Below are positions 36,064 to 43,795 of a stretch of DNA of 64,000 nt, piece after piece. Each line of letters opens with the position of its first letter. Within the stretch, counting starts at the first letter, position 1. The notes under the pieces were generated by a model. It did no database searches. It had not been told where the DNA came from and worked only from the letters and a program-made list of their open reading frames with translations. Location: positions 124,001 to 188,000 of the forward strand of contig CAMJXD010000001.1 of assembly GCA_946409635.1 (NCBI GenBank). Reading direction: 5' to 3'. The DNA is from an uncultured Prevotellaceae bacterium. GTDB lineage: Bacteria; Bacteroidota; Bacteroidia; Bacteroidales; Muribaculaceae. The position numbers and the translations under genes are program-made.

Positions 36064-37454
36064 GACCGCAGTATCTTATCAATCAATGCATTGACGTCAG
36101 CAATATTAATCTCTCCGTCGCCATTGACGTCGCCCGTAGCAGCGGTGTTGCCCGACAGGATCATGTCGATGACGGCATTGACGTCGGCAATGTTGACCTC
36201 GCCGTCCAGGTTCACGTCGCCCAGATTAACGGGGCCGGGACCCGGCACGCCGCTGTCCACGTTACGGCCAATCTTGTAGACGGCCATGCCGTTATAGGCC
36301 TTGAACGTGAGCAGCGTCACCTCCTCAAAGCCCTCGTCGTCAACGCCATACTCCACAGCAAAGCAATGCACACGCAGGCCGCTGTCGTTGACCTTGCCGA
36401 TGCTGTCGGCGGGAATCTGCCAGTACTTGGTCATGCCGATGAGCGACGGCCCCTCGCCCAGCTCACAGATGTTGGCCTGACAACCGTGGCCGTTGCCGTT
36501 CATGTCGGCATTGACATAGACAAAGAAGTTGCGGTCCTCGAGCTGGAACTCGATGCAGCCGTTGGGCGTCGCCTGGGGCCACAACGTGGGATCCACCTCC
36601 TCAAACGACTCGATGACCGACCCCGACAGGTCATAAATCACCGGTGCCGTGTCAAAGCAGTCGATGTAAAACATGTCGCCGCTATAGCGTGACTCCTCGT
36701 CGGTGCCCTCGATCATCTTGATGACCGGAGCCAGCGAGAAGCCGGTCTTGGTCTCGGGGTAGAAGTTGATGACATCCATATAGGGGTCGCCGTCAAAGCC
36801 GCCTTCCCACTCGCCGCCCTGATCGGCATGCATGCGATACAGGGTGGGGAAACCCGGGTCGGCCGTGGCGCCCGACACCGTCATGATGTTGCACTCGGCC
36901 TGCTCGAGCGTCAGGTCGCCCAGCACGTCCAGATAGTCGGTGCGCTGCGGAGCATCGCCCTTGTCCATCTCGACGACCAGCGTGAGTTCACCCGTCAGCG
37001 TATCCACCAGATAGACGGGCACATACTGCTGCGCCGTGCTGGTCATGGGAGCTACCCAGATGTGATGGAAACTGTCCTTACCGATGCTGGCCACACCCAG
37101 GAAGCGGCCGTAGGGGGCCCCGTCGAGTGTCAGGGGCAAGTCCTCGAGCTCACTGCCGTCGGCTGCCGAGAACCGATGGATGACCGACTGCGAAATCGTG
37201 TCACCATCGACGATGACGGCACGCTCCTCGCTGCGGGCCACATAGATGATACCCTGATCCATGGTCGCCGTGCGTGCCCGCTGGTTGCAGATGGCGTTGT
37301 CGGTATAAGCTTTTCCGGCATGCACACGGTCCAGGATCCACTGGTTCACGATCTTGATGCCGCCCTGCTCGGGATAGGTCTGACCGTCGGTCACGGCCAT
37401 CGCACTGAATGCAGCCGCCAACAGGGTGATGAGTAGAAGTAGCGATTTTTTCAT
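36060..37454 (-). CDS. Secreted propeller-like protein with dockerin-like repeats, paralogue A
   Basis: A 464-residue exported protein of no family I recognise. The start at 37454 (MKKSLLLLITLLAAAFSAMA) gives a clean signal peptide; an open frame extends 30 codons further upstream but reads as noise. The body has repeating short beta segments (IIYVARSEERAV, VPVYLVDTLTGELTLV, YSGDMFYIDCF, NFFVYVNADMNG), suggesting a beta-propeller. It ends with dockerin repeats GDVNLDGEVNIADV and GDVNGDGEINIADV. It is clearly paralogous to the next upstream gene, sharing EWEGGFDGDPY and FKAYNGMAVYKIG-type blocks. Translationally coupled to the phosphodiester-glycosidase gene. Confidence 0.8.
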   Translation of the reverse strand: MKKSLLLLITLLAAAFSAMAVTDGQTYPEQGGIKIVNQWILDRVHAGKAYTDNAICNQRARTATMDQGIIYVARSEERAVIVDGDTISQSVIHRFSAADGSELEDLPLTLDGAPYGRFLGVASIGKDSFHHIWVAPMTSTAQQYVPVYLVDTLTGELTLVVEMDKGDAPQRTDYLDVLGDLTLEQAECNIMTVSGATADPGFPTLYRMHADQGGEWEGGFDGDPYMDVINFYPETKTGFSLAPVIKMIEGTDEESRYSGDMFYIDCFDTAPVIYDLSGSVIESFEEVDPTLWPQATPNGCIEFQLEDRNFFVYVNADMNGNGHGCQANICELGEGPSLIGMTKYWQIPADSIGKVNDSGLRVHCFAVEYGVDDEGFEEVTLLTFKAYNGMAVYKIGRNVDSGVPGPGPVNLGDVNLDGEVNIADVNAVIDMILSGNTAATGDVNGDGEINIADVNALIDKILRS

Positions 37455-37614
37455 TGTCAAGAAGGATGTAGAGTTGGTTATGAATTCAGGAAAACCGTTG
37501 CGGACTGACGCGGACGTGGACATAGCACTCCGTTCAATCCGCAACGCTTAGTCACTTATGTTTCGCAAGCAGATCACTTGCTTACTGTCGGTAATGGATC
37601 CGCTGCAGGCAGGA

Positions 37615-39003
37615 TTAATGAGCCAGAATCAAGGCAATCAGCGCGTTGACGTCGGCAATGTTGACCTCGTCGTCGCCATTGACGTCGCCGGCAGGAGTCG
37701 TCTTGCCCGACAGGATCATGTCGATGACGGCATTGACGTCGGCAATGTTGACCTCGCCGTCGCCATTGACGTCGCCGGGAGTTCCGGGACCGGGCTCATC
37801 GCCGGTGATGCCCTTGCCGATCTTGTAGACCGCCATGCCGTTGTAGCACTTGAAGATAAACAGGGTTATCTCCTCGTTGCCCTGGGCATCGGTGCCATAC
37901 TCCACGTTCATGCTCTGCACGCGGGTTCCGCCGTCGCTCACGGCGCCCAGCTCATCGGGAACCATCCAGTAGCGCTGCATGCCGCCCAGCGACATGCCCT
38001 CGCCCAGCTCACAGATGTAGACCTGGCAGGCCTTGTTGACCATCGTCGCCTCGTCGACACCGGTATACTGGGCAGCGACATAGACGATGAAGTTGCGCCC
38101 GTCGAGCGTAAACTCACACACGCCGTTGGCACCCACGTCCATGGGCCAGAAGGCGGGATCCACGTTCTCAAAGTTGTCCACCATCGTGCCCGTCTCGTCA
38201 TAGAGGATGGGCGATGTGGTGAAACCATCGATGTAGAACAGCGTGCCGCTGTAGTCGTCCTCGCCGTTGAGCACCATCTTGGCTACGGGAGCATAGCCCC
38301 ACTGGGTCACGGTCTCGGGATAGAAGTCCAGGATGGCGAGATAGGGGTCGCCGTCAAAGCCGCCTTCCCACTCGTCGCCCTGCTCGGCATGCCAGCGGTA
38401 GATGTACTCTGAGCTGGCACCCACGCTCATGATGTTGCACTCAGCCTCCTCGCGCGTGATGTCGCCCATCACGTCGATGTAGTCGCAACGCTGCAGCGCG
38501 TCGCCCTTGTCGAGCTCGCCCATCAGCGTGAGTTCGCCGGTCTCCTTGTCAACCAGATAGACGGACTGTGTAGTAGCCAGGTTGCTGGAGAACGGTGCCA
38601 TGTACAGGTGGCCAAAGTTGTCCATGCCCACCGTGTTGCTGCTCAGCGTGGCACCGCCATAGATGTTGCCGTCGAGCGTCAAGGGCAGTTCCTTCACCAG
38701 CTCACCGTTGGTAGCATCCACCTTGTAGATGACACTCTGGGACAGGGTGTCGGTGCCCTGAATCACCGTGTTGGCGTTAGAGCGGGCAATGTAGATGTAG
38801 CCATCCCTCAACACCGCAGTGCGGGCACTGGTATTGCAGTAGGGCTGGTTGGACCACTGCTCAGGGGTGTGGGCACGGTCCTGGATCCACACGTTCTTGA
38901 TGCCGATGCCGTTCACCGGTTCATACTTCACCCCATCGGTGATGGCCCATGCGCTCACACTAGCCGTCACCATCAATAAAGCCGAAAGTAATAATTTTCT
39001 CAT
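37615..39003 (-). CDS. Secreted propeller-like protein with dockerin-like repeats, paralogue B
   Basis: A 462-residue exported protein, about the same length as its downstream paralogue and sharing TARTAxxxxGxIYIARS, LPLTLDG, YLVDxxTGELTL, EWEGGFDGDPY and YNGMAVYKIG. Signal peptide 1-19. No enzymatic motif is evident; a beta-propeller binding or structural role is a guess. Dockerin repeats are GDVNGDGEVNIADV and GDVNGDDEVNIADV. It is first in the 39003-to-30294 run; the 160-bp gap to paralogue A holds a GTTGCGGA/TCCGCAAC hairpin (about 37493-37550). Promoter-like sequence at 39062-39092. Confidence 0.8.
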   Translation of the reverse strand: MRKLLLSALLMVTASVSAWAITDGVKYEPVNGIGIKNVWIQDRAHTPEQWSNQPYCNTSARTAVLRDGYIYIARSNANTVIQGTDTLSQSVIYKVDATNGELVKELPLTLDGNIYGGATLSSNTVGMDNFGHLYMAPFSSNLATTQSVYLVDKETGELTLMGELDKGDALQRCDYIDVMGDITREEAECNIMSVGASSEYIYRWHAEQGDEWEGGFDGDPYLAILDFYPETVTQWGYAPVAKMVLNGEDDYSGTLFYIDGFTTSPILYDETGTMVDNFENVDPAFWPMDVGANGVCEFTLDGRNFIVYVAAQYTGVDEATMVNKACQVYICELGEGMSLGGMQRYWMVPDELGAVSDGGTRVQSMNVEYGTDAQGNEEITLFIFKCYNGMAVYKIGKGITGDEPGPGTPGDVNGDGEVNIADVNAVIDMILSGKTTPAGDVNGDDEVNIADVNALIALILAH

Positions 39004-39061
39004 AAATTACTGTTTTTAAAGTTATTATATCATTAATTCATGTTCACTGAAACTATCCTCG

Positions 39062-39092
39062 CAAAATAACAAAAAAAACTCCAATCATCAAA
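39062..39092 (-). promoter_or_regulatory. Probable promoter of the 39003-to-30294 dockerin operon
   Basis: Minus-strand TTTG (39089-39092), 19-nt spacer, TTATTTTG (39062-39069), one mismatch to the -7 consensus. It is 58 nt before the start codon. Confidence 0.55.
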
Positions 39093-39195
39093 GCATGACC
39101 GAATAATTCTTTAGAAAAAAAACGCGCCCCTACCACGGGCTAGGCTCGATGAATGCTACCACCCCGCGGGCACAGCGGACTTTTCCCATGCTGCA

Positions 39196-39209
39196 CCCAC
39201 GCGCGTGGG
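39196..39209. other. GC palindrome downstream of the CotH-like gene
   Basis: A perfect 14-bp palindrome CCCACGCGCGTGGG lies about 45 bp beyond the CotH-like stop, next to a short TGGGAAAAA direct repeat (39206-39226). It may be part of a terminator; no clear T tract follows on the minus strand. Nothing else is seen in the 39093-39251 spacer. Confidence 0.4.
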
Positions 39210-39251
39210 AAAAATGGGAAAAATGGGTCGTTTGCTCCCGCAAGCCCTGTT

Positions 39252-40847
39252 TTACCCATTCAGGATGAGGTCGATGAGGCTGTTGACGTCGGCAATACCC
39301 GTCTCGCCGTCGCCGTTGACGTCGGCGGCTACACTGGATTGGCCTGCGAGAATCATGGCAATCAAGGCGTTGACGTCGGCGATGTTGACCTCGCCGTCGC
39401 CGTTGACGTCGCCCTTGATATCAACCGGGTCGGGAGTGTATCCCAGCTGCTGGTCCATCCAGGCGATGCGGTCCCTGATCCAGCTCTTCATAAAGGCGAT
39501 CTCGTCGGCAAAGTCGGTCGAGACATAGTAGTTGGGCCAGACATACTCGCCCCACTTGGGATAGGCCAGACTGTTGCGCTGCTCGGCACCGCCCGAGGTG
39601 AGCAGTGTAGCGATGGAGTCGATGGTGGCCTCCCAGTTGCTGTCGCTCAGGTTAGAGCGGCGGTACTGGGCCCATCGCGCCCTGAGCTTGGAGGTGTAGT
39701 CGGGGTCGCTGTTGAGGCGCTGCCACCAGAAGGGTACCAGGTTCATGATGGCCATGGGCCTGAGCAGATCGTTGTACTCATAGACCCACCCCGTGGTCTC
39801 ATAGCCGTTGTAGTAGTTGCTGTTGCCGTAGCACAGGTTCATGTCCCAGAGCACCATCTTGAAGCGCGGGTCCACGCTGTCGCGGTTCTTGTAGAACTTG
39901 CCGCTCAGGCGGTAGCCGTCGACGTTGTGTCCCAGTTCCTGGGCCAGCTGGTAGTCGATAAACGACATGGGGTCCATATACTTGCTATAGCCATTGACGG
40001 GGTCGCAGTAATCATCGCTGTCCAGCACGTCCTCCCAGCGGTCGATGGCGCTGTGGATGGCGTCCAGCTGGTCGGGCGTCAAGTCCTCGTAGTCGGGGAA
40101 CTTGTACTGGTAGTTGATCACGCGGGAAGTGATGAGCCGGCCATCACTGAATCGGGGAAAGTGCTTTGACCTGTAGGTGGGTTCATCGGTGCGGTCCACT
40201 TCCATCAGGTAGCCGCCGGTGAGCGCGTCGCCCTCGCTGCCGGGGTCGGGCAGGTTGAGGCGGCTTTTACCCTGGGACACCTGCTCGGTGAGAATGAACA
40301 CGCCATAGTACAGTCCGTCGACCAGCACCTCGCAGTAGCGGCCGTCGGGTGTGTATTCCATCCAGGGTCGCGCCATCTCAAAGGCAAACATGTCTCTCAT
40401 CATGCTCTTGTCGTTGTAGGGCGCCAGCAGGATCCACTTGCTGTCCTTGCCCATGCCCAGCAGGGAGACCTTCTTCCAGTCGCCACCCTGCTCCAGGGGT
40501 CTGTCGATGGGCCTGAAGGAATAAGGTTTCTTGGCGCTATAGGAGAATGATGTGTTGCCACGGTAACGGATGCCCACATAACCCCTGTAGTCGATGTGCT
40601 GGCCCGGATGGGCCACGGTGTCGGCATAGTTCATCTGGCCGTCGCCGTTGTGCAGCACCGTCATGCGCGCCGTCACGCGGGTGTCACGGTTGACGGTGGC
40701 CCCGTCGAGGTTGATCCACACGATGGGCAGATTGGTCGAGTCAAGGTGAACCCACTTGTAGATTGGCGCCTGCTGCGGCTCGGACTGGGCCCTGACGGCG
40801 CTTGCCAGTAATAAGGTGTATGTCAAGAAAAGCAGTATCCGTCTCAT
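39252..40847 (-). CDS. Secreted CotH-kinase-family protein with dockerin-like repeats
   Basis: A 531-residue exported protein. The start at 40847 (MRRILLFLTYTLLLASAVRA) gives a signal peptide; an ATG seven codons upstream overlaps the promoter and is less likely. The CotH domain (about 75-430) shows IRYRGNTSFSYSAKKPYSF, KWILLAPYNDKSMMRD, YYGVFILTEQV and FKMVLWDMNLCYGN. CotH proteins are atypical protein kinases known from spore coats and also common, with unclear targets, in Bacteroidetes surface proteins. Dockerin repeats are GDVNGDGEVNIADV and ADVNGDGETGIADV; the second has a Thr-Gly substitution. Monocistronic. Confidence 0.87.
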   Translation of the reverse strand: MRRILLFLTYTLLLASAVRAQSEPQQAPIYKWVHLDSTNLPIVWINLDGATVNRDTRVTARMTVLHNGDGQMNYADTVAHPGQHIDYRGYVGIRYRGNTSFSYSAKKPYSFRPIDRPLEQGGDWKKVSLLGMGKDSKWILLAPYNDKSMMRDMFAFEMARPWMEYTPDGRYCEVLVDGLYYGVFILTEQVSQGKSRLNLPDPGSEGDALTGGYLMEVDRTDEPTYRSKHFPRFSDGRLITSRVINYQYKFPDYEDLTPDQLDAIHSAIDRWEDVLDSDDYCDPVNGYSKYMDPMSFIDYQLAQELGHNVDGYRLSGKFYKNRDSVDPRFKMVLWDMNLCYGNSNYYNGYETTGWVYEYNDLLRPMAIMNLVPFWWQRLNSDPDYTSKLRARWAQYRRSNLSDSNWEATIDSIATLLTSGGAEQRNSLAYPKWGEYVWPNYYVSTDFADEIAFMKSWIRDRIAWMDQQLGYTPDPVDIKGDVNGDGEVNIADVNALIAMILAGQSSVAADVNGDGETGIADVNSLIDLILNG

Positions 40848-40856
40848 TTCAGCCGC

Positions 40857-40908
40857 AAAAGTAGTCATTTTGCGCCATTTTCAACCAATATTTTGTTAAA
40901 AATGGCGC
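40857..40908 (-). promoter_or_regulatory. CotH-like gene promoter with overlapping 10-bp inverted repeat
   Basis: TACTTTTG (minus, 40857-40864) matches the -7 element and ends 9 nt before the ATG, implying a very short leader. A perfect inverted repeat (40872-40881 with 40899-40908, GCGCCATTTT and its complement) straddles the expected -33 region, a good place for a repressor or activator site. Confidence 0.5.
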
Positions 40909-40955
40909 CATTACTCCTTTCAGTAGCTATTCACCGAAAATATCTCGCTGTGTTT

Positions 40956-41121
40956 CACGCTAAGCCGCTAAGTCGCTAAGATGTTGATTTTAAGACTCAT
41001 CCATATTTTGCCTTGGTGGCTGCCATAATCTATTATGAATATATTGAGACCTTAAAACAAGAGGTGAATACTCATTATGACTTTGATAATTAATACCTTA
41101 GCGGCTTCGCGACTTGGCGTG
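40956..41121. repeat. Imperfect 25-bp inverted repeats, dispersed CTTAGCG-type element
   Basis: Bases 40956-40980 and the reverse complement of 41097-41121 match at 21 of 25 positions, around an AT-rich 116-bp centre. A shorter pair of the same motif occurs at 58384-58433. Together they look like a dispersed intergenic repeat or small non-autonomous element. No gene is seen in the 40909-41161 spacer. Confidence 0.55.
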
Positions 41122-41161
41122 AGGTTTTGTGTCGTGCCTAGACGCTGAACAATGACTCCTT

Positions 41162-43726
41162 TCAGCCCAGGATATGGTCGATGACGGCATTGACGTCGGC
41201 AATGTTGACCTCGCCGTCGCCGTTGACGTCGGCCCTGCGGTTGCCCGCTCCGCCCAAGATAGCGTCAATCAGTGCATTGACGTCGGCAATATTGACCTCT
41301 CCGTCAGCATTCACGTCACCCCTGACGGCCTCATGGTAGACAAAGCTGCGGACATCGGTATAGTCGGTATACTGCACCGTGGTGCCCGAGGCTAGTGAGC
41401 GATAGGCATAACGGGCGCGCACATAGTAGCGGTTGCCGTCGGTGAGCTTGCCCGCCCCCTTGATAGTCCCCAACTCGGGCGTGCAGAAAACGCCCTCGAG
41501 CGTTCCGTTGTAGGACGTGCGCGTGGGAAAAGACGTCGAACTGCTGATCTGCACCCGCAGCGAGGCTACGCCCTCGACGGGCACAACACTCACCGCATCA
41601 TAGGAGTAAAGCTCCTCGCCTTCCTGGGCGGGGGTGATGAACGACGGCACCGGGGGCACCACTTCAATAGTGGTGAATGCCGAGACCGGGGTGACGACCG
41701 TAGCCGAGCCGTAGGTAGCCGTCACGCGCACATAATAGGACGTGGCGCCGGCAAGACGATAGCGGGGCACGGCCCATTGCGGCTCACCGAGGACGATGAC
41801 TGTGTCGGCATTGCTCATCGTCGCCGTCGTGGAGAGTTCCAGCAGATAGCGGGTGCCGGGAGCACCGGGGGTCCACGTGATGACAGGAGTCAGCGACACC
41901 GATGCAGCCGCAGCGGCTGGCGACGTGACACGCATCGCCCCCAGGGTGAAGCTGCGCAGGTCGCTGGCATTGTCCCACTGATTGAGACCGCGCGCCACAA
42001 TGCGCCACCAGTAGCGGCCCTCGGTAAGTCCAGGGATTCGGGGCAAGGGGCAGTTCATCGAGTCGACCTCGAGCTGAGCCACCAGTGAGTCCATCTGCTC
42101 GTCGGCAAAGACCTGCACGACATAGGTGGCTGCATTGCCGTTCCATTGCAGGAAGGAGAGTTCGGGCACCTCGGCCCCATCGTCGGGGTAAAGCAGTTGA
42201 GGCTTGGTCGCCGCCGACGGAACGGCACCCGGTGTTACCGGGGCATACTCGTTCTCCCAGCGGTCGAGAATCGAGACGGCATATCGGTAGCCCTCACGCT
42301 TTGCGGCGGGAACGCTGTACGACGCCCAGTAGCTCACGCCGTCGATATAGCAGGCTTGGCCATGGAAATCAGCATCTGCAACCCCATCAGGGATGGCATA
42401 CACGACATAGCGCACATTGGGGATGCTGTCCCACGTGAGGGTGCCGTCGTTACAGGCAAGGTTAGTCACCGTTGTATAGGTCTGGCTGGGCCGGATCCAC
42501 GCCGGGGCGGGATTCAGCGCCACTGTGGGGTAGAGGGAGTCCTTGAGCCACGTGCGCAACTGGCGCACCTTGCCGTCGACGACCTCCTTCTTGTTGCGCC
42601 ACGTGCCGTAGCGGAAGTAGACCATGCCGGGGTTGCCGCCGGCTGCCATCGCCTCGCGCATGACCCGCCCCTGCTTGACAAACTCGGCCAACGTCCATCC
42701 TTCCTCGTCAGGAATCCACTGGCTGATGAAGATGTGGCGGTTGAAGCGTGCGGCCATCTTGCCCCACCACGTGGTCACGCCGGTATAGGTGCCTGTTGTC
42801 TTCCAGTAGACTTGTGGCGCCAGGAAGTCGATGGTGCCACGGGTGACCCATGCCATGGGGTCGCTGTAGATCTGGTTATACTGCCAGTCACTGCCCGGGC
42901 TGGGCTCCACGCCATACTGGTCGGCCACGGCCTGGCTGCTGCAAGCCACCCCGGCCGGACCGATGCCAAAGCGCACCCACGGCTTGACCTGCTTGACCAT
43001 GTCGTTCACGTCCTTGACCATCTGGTTGACGTTCTCGCGCCGCCAGTCGCCCTGGCTCATTGTGCCGCCACTGGCCCTGTAAGCGTTATACAGGTCGGCA
43101 TCAAGCGAGAACGACGGGTTGTCCTGGTTGTAGAAGTAGTCATCAAACACGAGACCGTCAACGTCATATTTCACGATGATATCCTTGCACACGTCGACCA
43201 CGCGCTGGCGCACCTCGGGAATGCCAGGATTGAGCACCGTCTCGTAGCTGGTTGTCAACAGCCACTCGGGGTGAGTGTAGATGTAGTCACGCTCGCTCTG
43301 GCCCCACTTGTTGTCGCCGTGGCCATAGCGGTAAGGATTGACCCAGGCATAGACCTCGATGCCGCGCTTGTGGGCCTCCTGGACAAGATACTCCAGCGGG
43401 TCGAATGCCGGAGCTACGCCGCGCGTGCCCGACACGTAGCTCGACCACGGCTCGTAGGCCGAATTGTACATCGCGTCACACATCGCACGCACGTGGTAGT
43501 AGACCACGTTGATGTGATTGACCTGCATGGTGTCGAGCATCTTGCGGCACGCATTCTGCATGATGGGGGTGTTGCTGGCGGTGATGGCGCCGCTGGGCCA
43601 GTCACTCAGGTAAGCCGTCATCCAGATGCCGCGCTGCTCCCGCTTGGGGGCCACATCGGTAGCCGAGATGGCAAAACTGGCGGCCATCGCCGCCAGTAAT
43701 GCTATCAGGATTGATCTTCTTTTCAT
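41162..43726 (-). CDS. Secreted GHL10/DUF187-type glycoside hydrolase with dockerin-like repeats
   Basis: An 854-residue exported enzyme. Signal peptide 1-20; TIM-barrel GHL10 domain (about 30-395) with REQRGIWMTAYLSDW, NVVYYHVRAM, YAWVNPYRYG and VDGLVFDDYFY, whose paired aspartates sit where the family's catalytic acids are. E. coli DigH, a relative, cleaves denuded peptidoglycan strands. FnIII-like domains follow (about 400-820), then dockerin repeats GDVNADGEVNIADV and ADVNGDGEVNIADV. It is the last gene of the SusC/SusD operon and its probable enzyme, suggesting a GlcNAc- or MurNAc-containing target, but that is inference. Confidence 0.87.
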   Translation of the reverse strand: MKRRSILIALLAAMAASFAISATDVAPKREQRGIWMTAYLSDWPSGAITASNTPIMQNACRKMLDTMQVNHINVVYYHVRAMCDAMYNSAYEPWSSYVSGTRGVAPAFDPLEYLVQEAHKRGIEVYAWVNPYRYGHGDNKWGQSERDYIYTHPEWLLTTSYETVLNPGIPEVRQRVVDVCKDIIVKYDVDGLVFDDYFYNQDNPSFSLDADLYNAYRASGGTMSQGDWRRENVNQMVKDVNDMVKQVKPWVRFGIGPAGVACSSQAVADQYGVEPSPGSDWQYNQIYSDPMAWVTRGTIDFLAPQVYWKTTGTYTGVTTWWGKMAARFNRHIFISQWIPDEEGWTLAEFVKQGRVMREAMAAGGNPGMVYFRYGTWRNKKEVVDGKVRQLRTWLKDSLYPTVALNPAPAWIRPSQTYTTVTNLACNDGTLTWDSIPNVRYVVYAIPDGVADADFHGQACYIDGVSYWASYSVPAAKREGYRYAVSILDRWENEYAPVTPGAVPSAATKPQLLYPDDGAEVPELSFLQWNGNAATYVVQVFADEQMDSLVAQLEVDSMNCPLPRIPGLTEGRYWWRIVARGLNQWDNASDLRSFTLGAMRVTSPAAAAASVSLTPVITWTPGAPGTRYLLELSTTATMSNADTVIVLGEPQWAVPRYRLAGATSYYVRVTATYGSATVVTPVSAFTTIEVVPPVPSFITPAQEGEELYSYDAVSVVPVEGVASLRVQISSSTSFPTRTSYNGTLEGVFCTPELGTIKGAGKLTDGNRYYVRARYAYRSLASGTTVQYTDYTDVRSFVYHEAVRGDVNADGEVNIADVNALIDAILGGAGNRRADVNGDGEVNIADVNAVIDHILG

Positions 43727-43762
43727 CAGTTTTCAGTTTTTAGGCCAGAGTCAGCTGACGCC

Positions 43763-43795
43763 AACTATTAACTGTTAACTATTAACTATTAACTC
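43763..43795. repeat. TTAACTA short tandem repeat in operon spacer 1
   Basis: Tandem copies of a 7-8 bp TTAACTA/TTAACTG unit fill the end of the spacer between the PKD lipoprotein and the GHL10 gene. A closely similar array, sharing the flanking GACG(C/T)CAACTATTAACT, occurs at 46641-46683 and a degenerate one at 45551-45586, so three spacers of one operon carry the same repeat. Confidence 0.7.

Larger units (their letters stand above)
30326..41318. repeat. Twelve near-identical dockerin-coding cassettes in six genes
   Basis: A roughly 40-bp plus-strand pattern (GACGTCGGCAATGTTGACCT then CGCCGTCG, then a short variable part ending in GACGTCG) occurs at about 30326, 30416, 33735, 33820, 36093, 36180, 37650, 37736, 39283, 39373, 41191 and 41279. 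Each pair is the antisense of the two dockerin repeats at the end of one gene (C10 copy 5, phosphodiester glycosidase, two paralogous secreted proteins, CotH-like, GHL10). Identity at DNA level, beyond what protein conservation needs, suggests recent spread or gene conversion. Confidence 0.85.

Noticed and set aside
30326-41318. Regular repeats that could suggest a CRISPR array
   Set aside because: The copies come in pairs at the ends of six separate genes, kilobases apart, and translate into dockerin repeats; there are no regular short spacers and no cas genes.
42146-43699. A 517-codon open frame on the plus strand opposite the GHL10 gene
   Set aside because: It is antisense to a gene with clear signal peptide, catalytic motifs and dockerins. 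Long antisense frames are expected in GC-rich DNA; the translation has no recognisable domain.
14956-43726. A cohesin or scaffoldin among the secreted proteins
   Set aside because: I looked for a protein with several similar beta domains of about 140 residues; the FnIII/Ig-like domains of the C10 and GHL10 proteins do not read as cohesins, so none is claimed.
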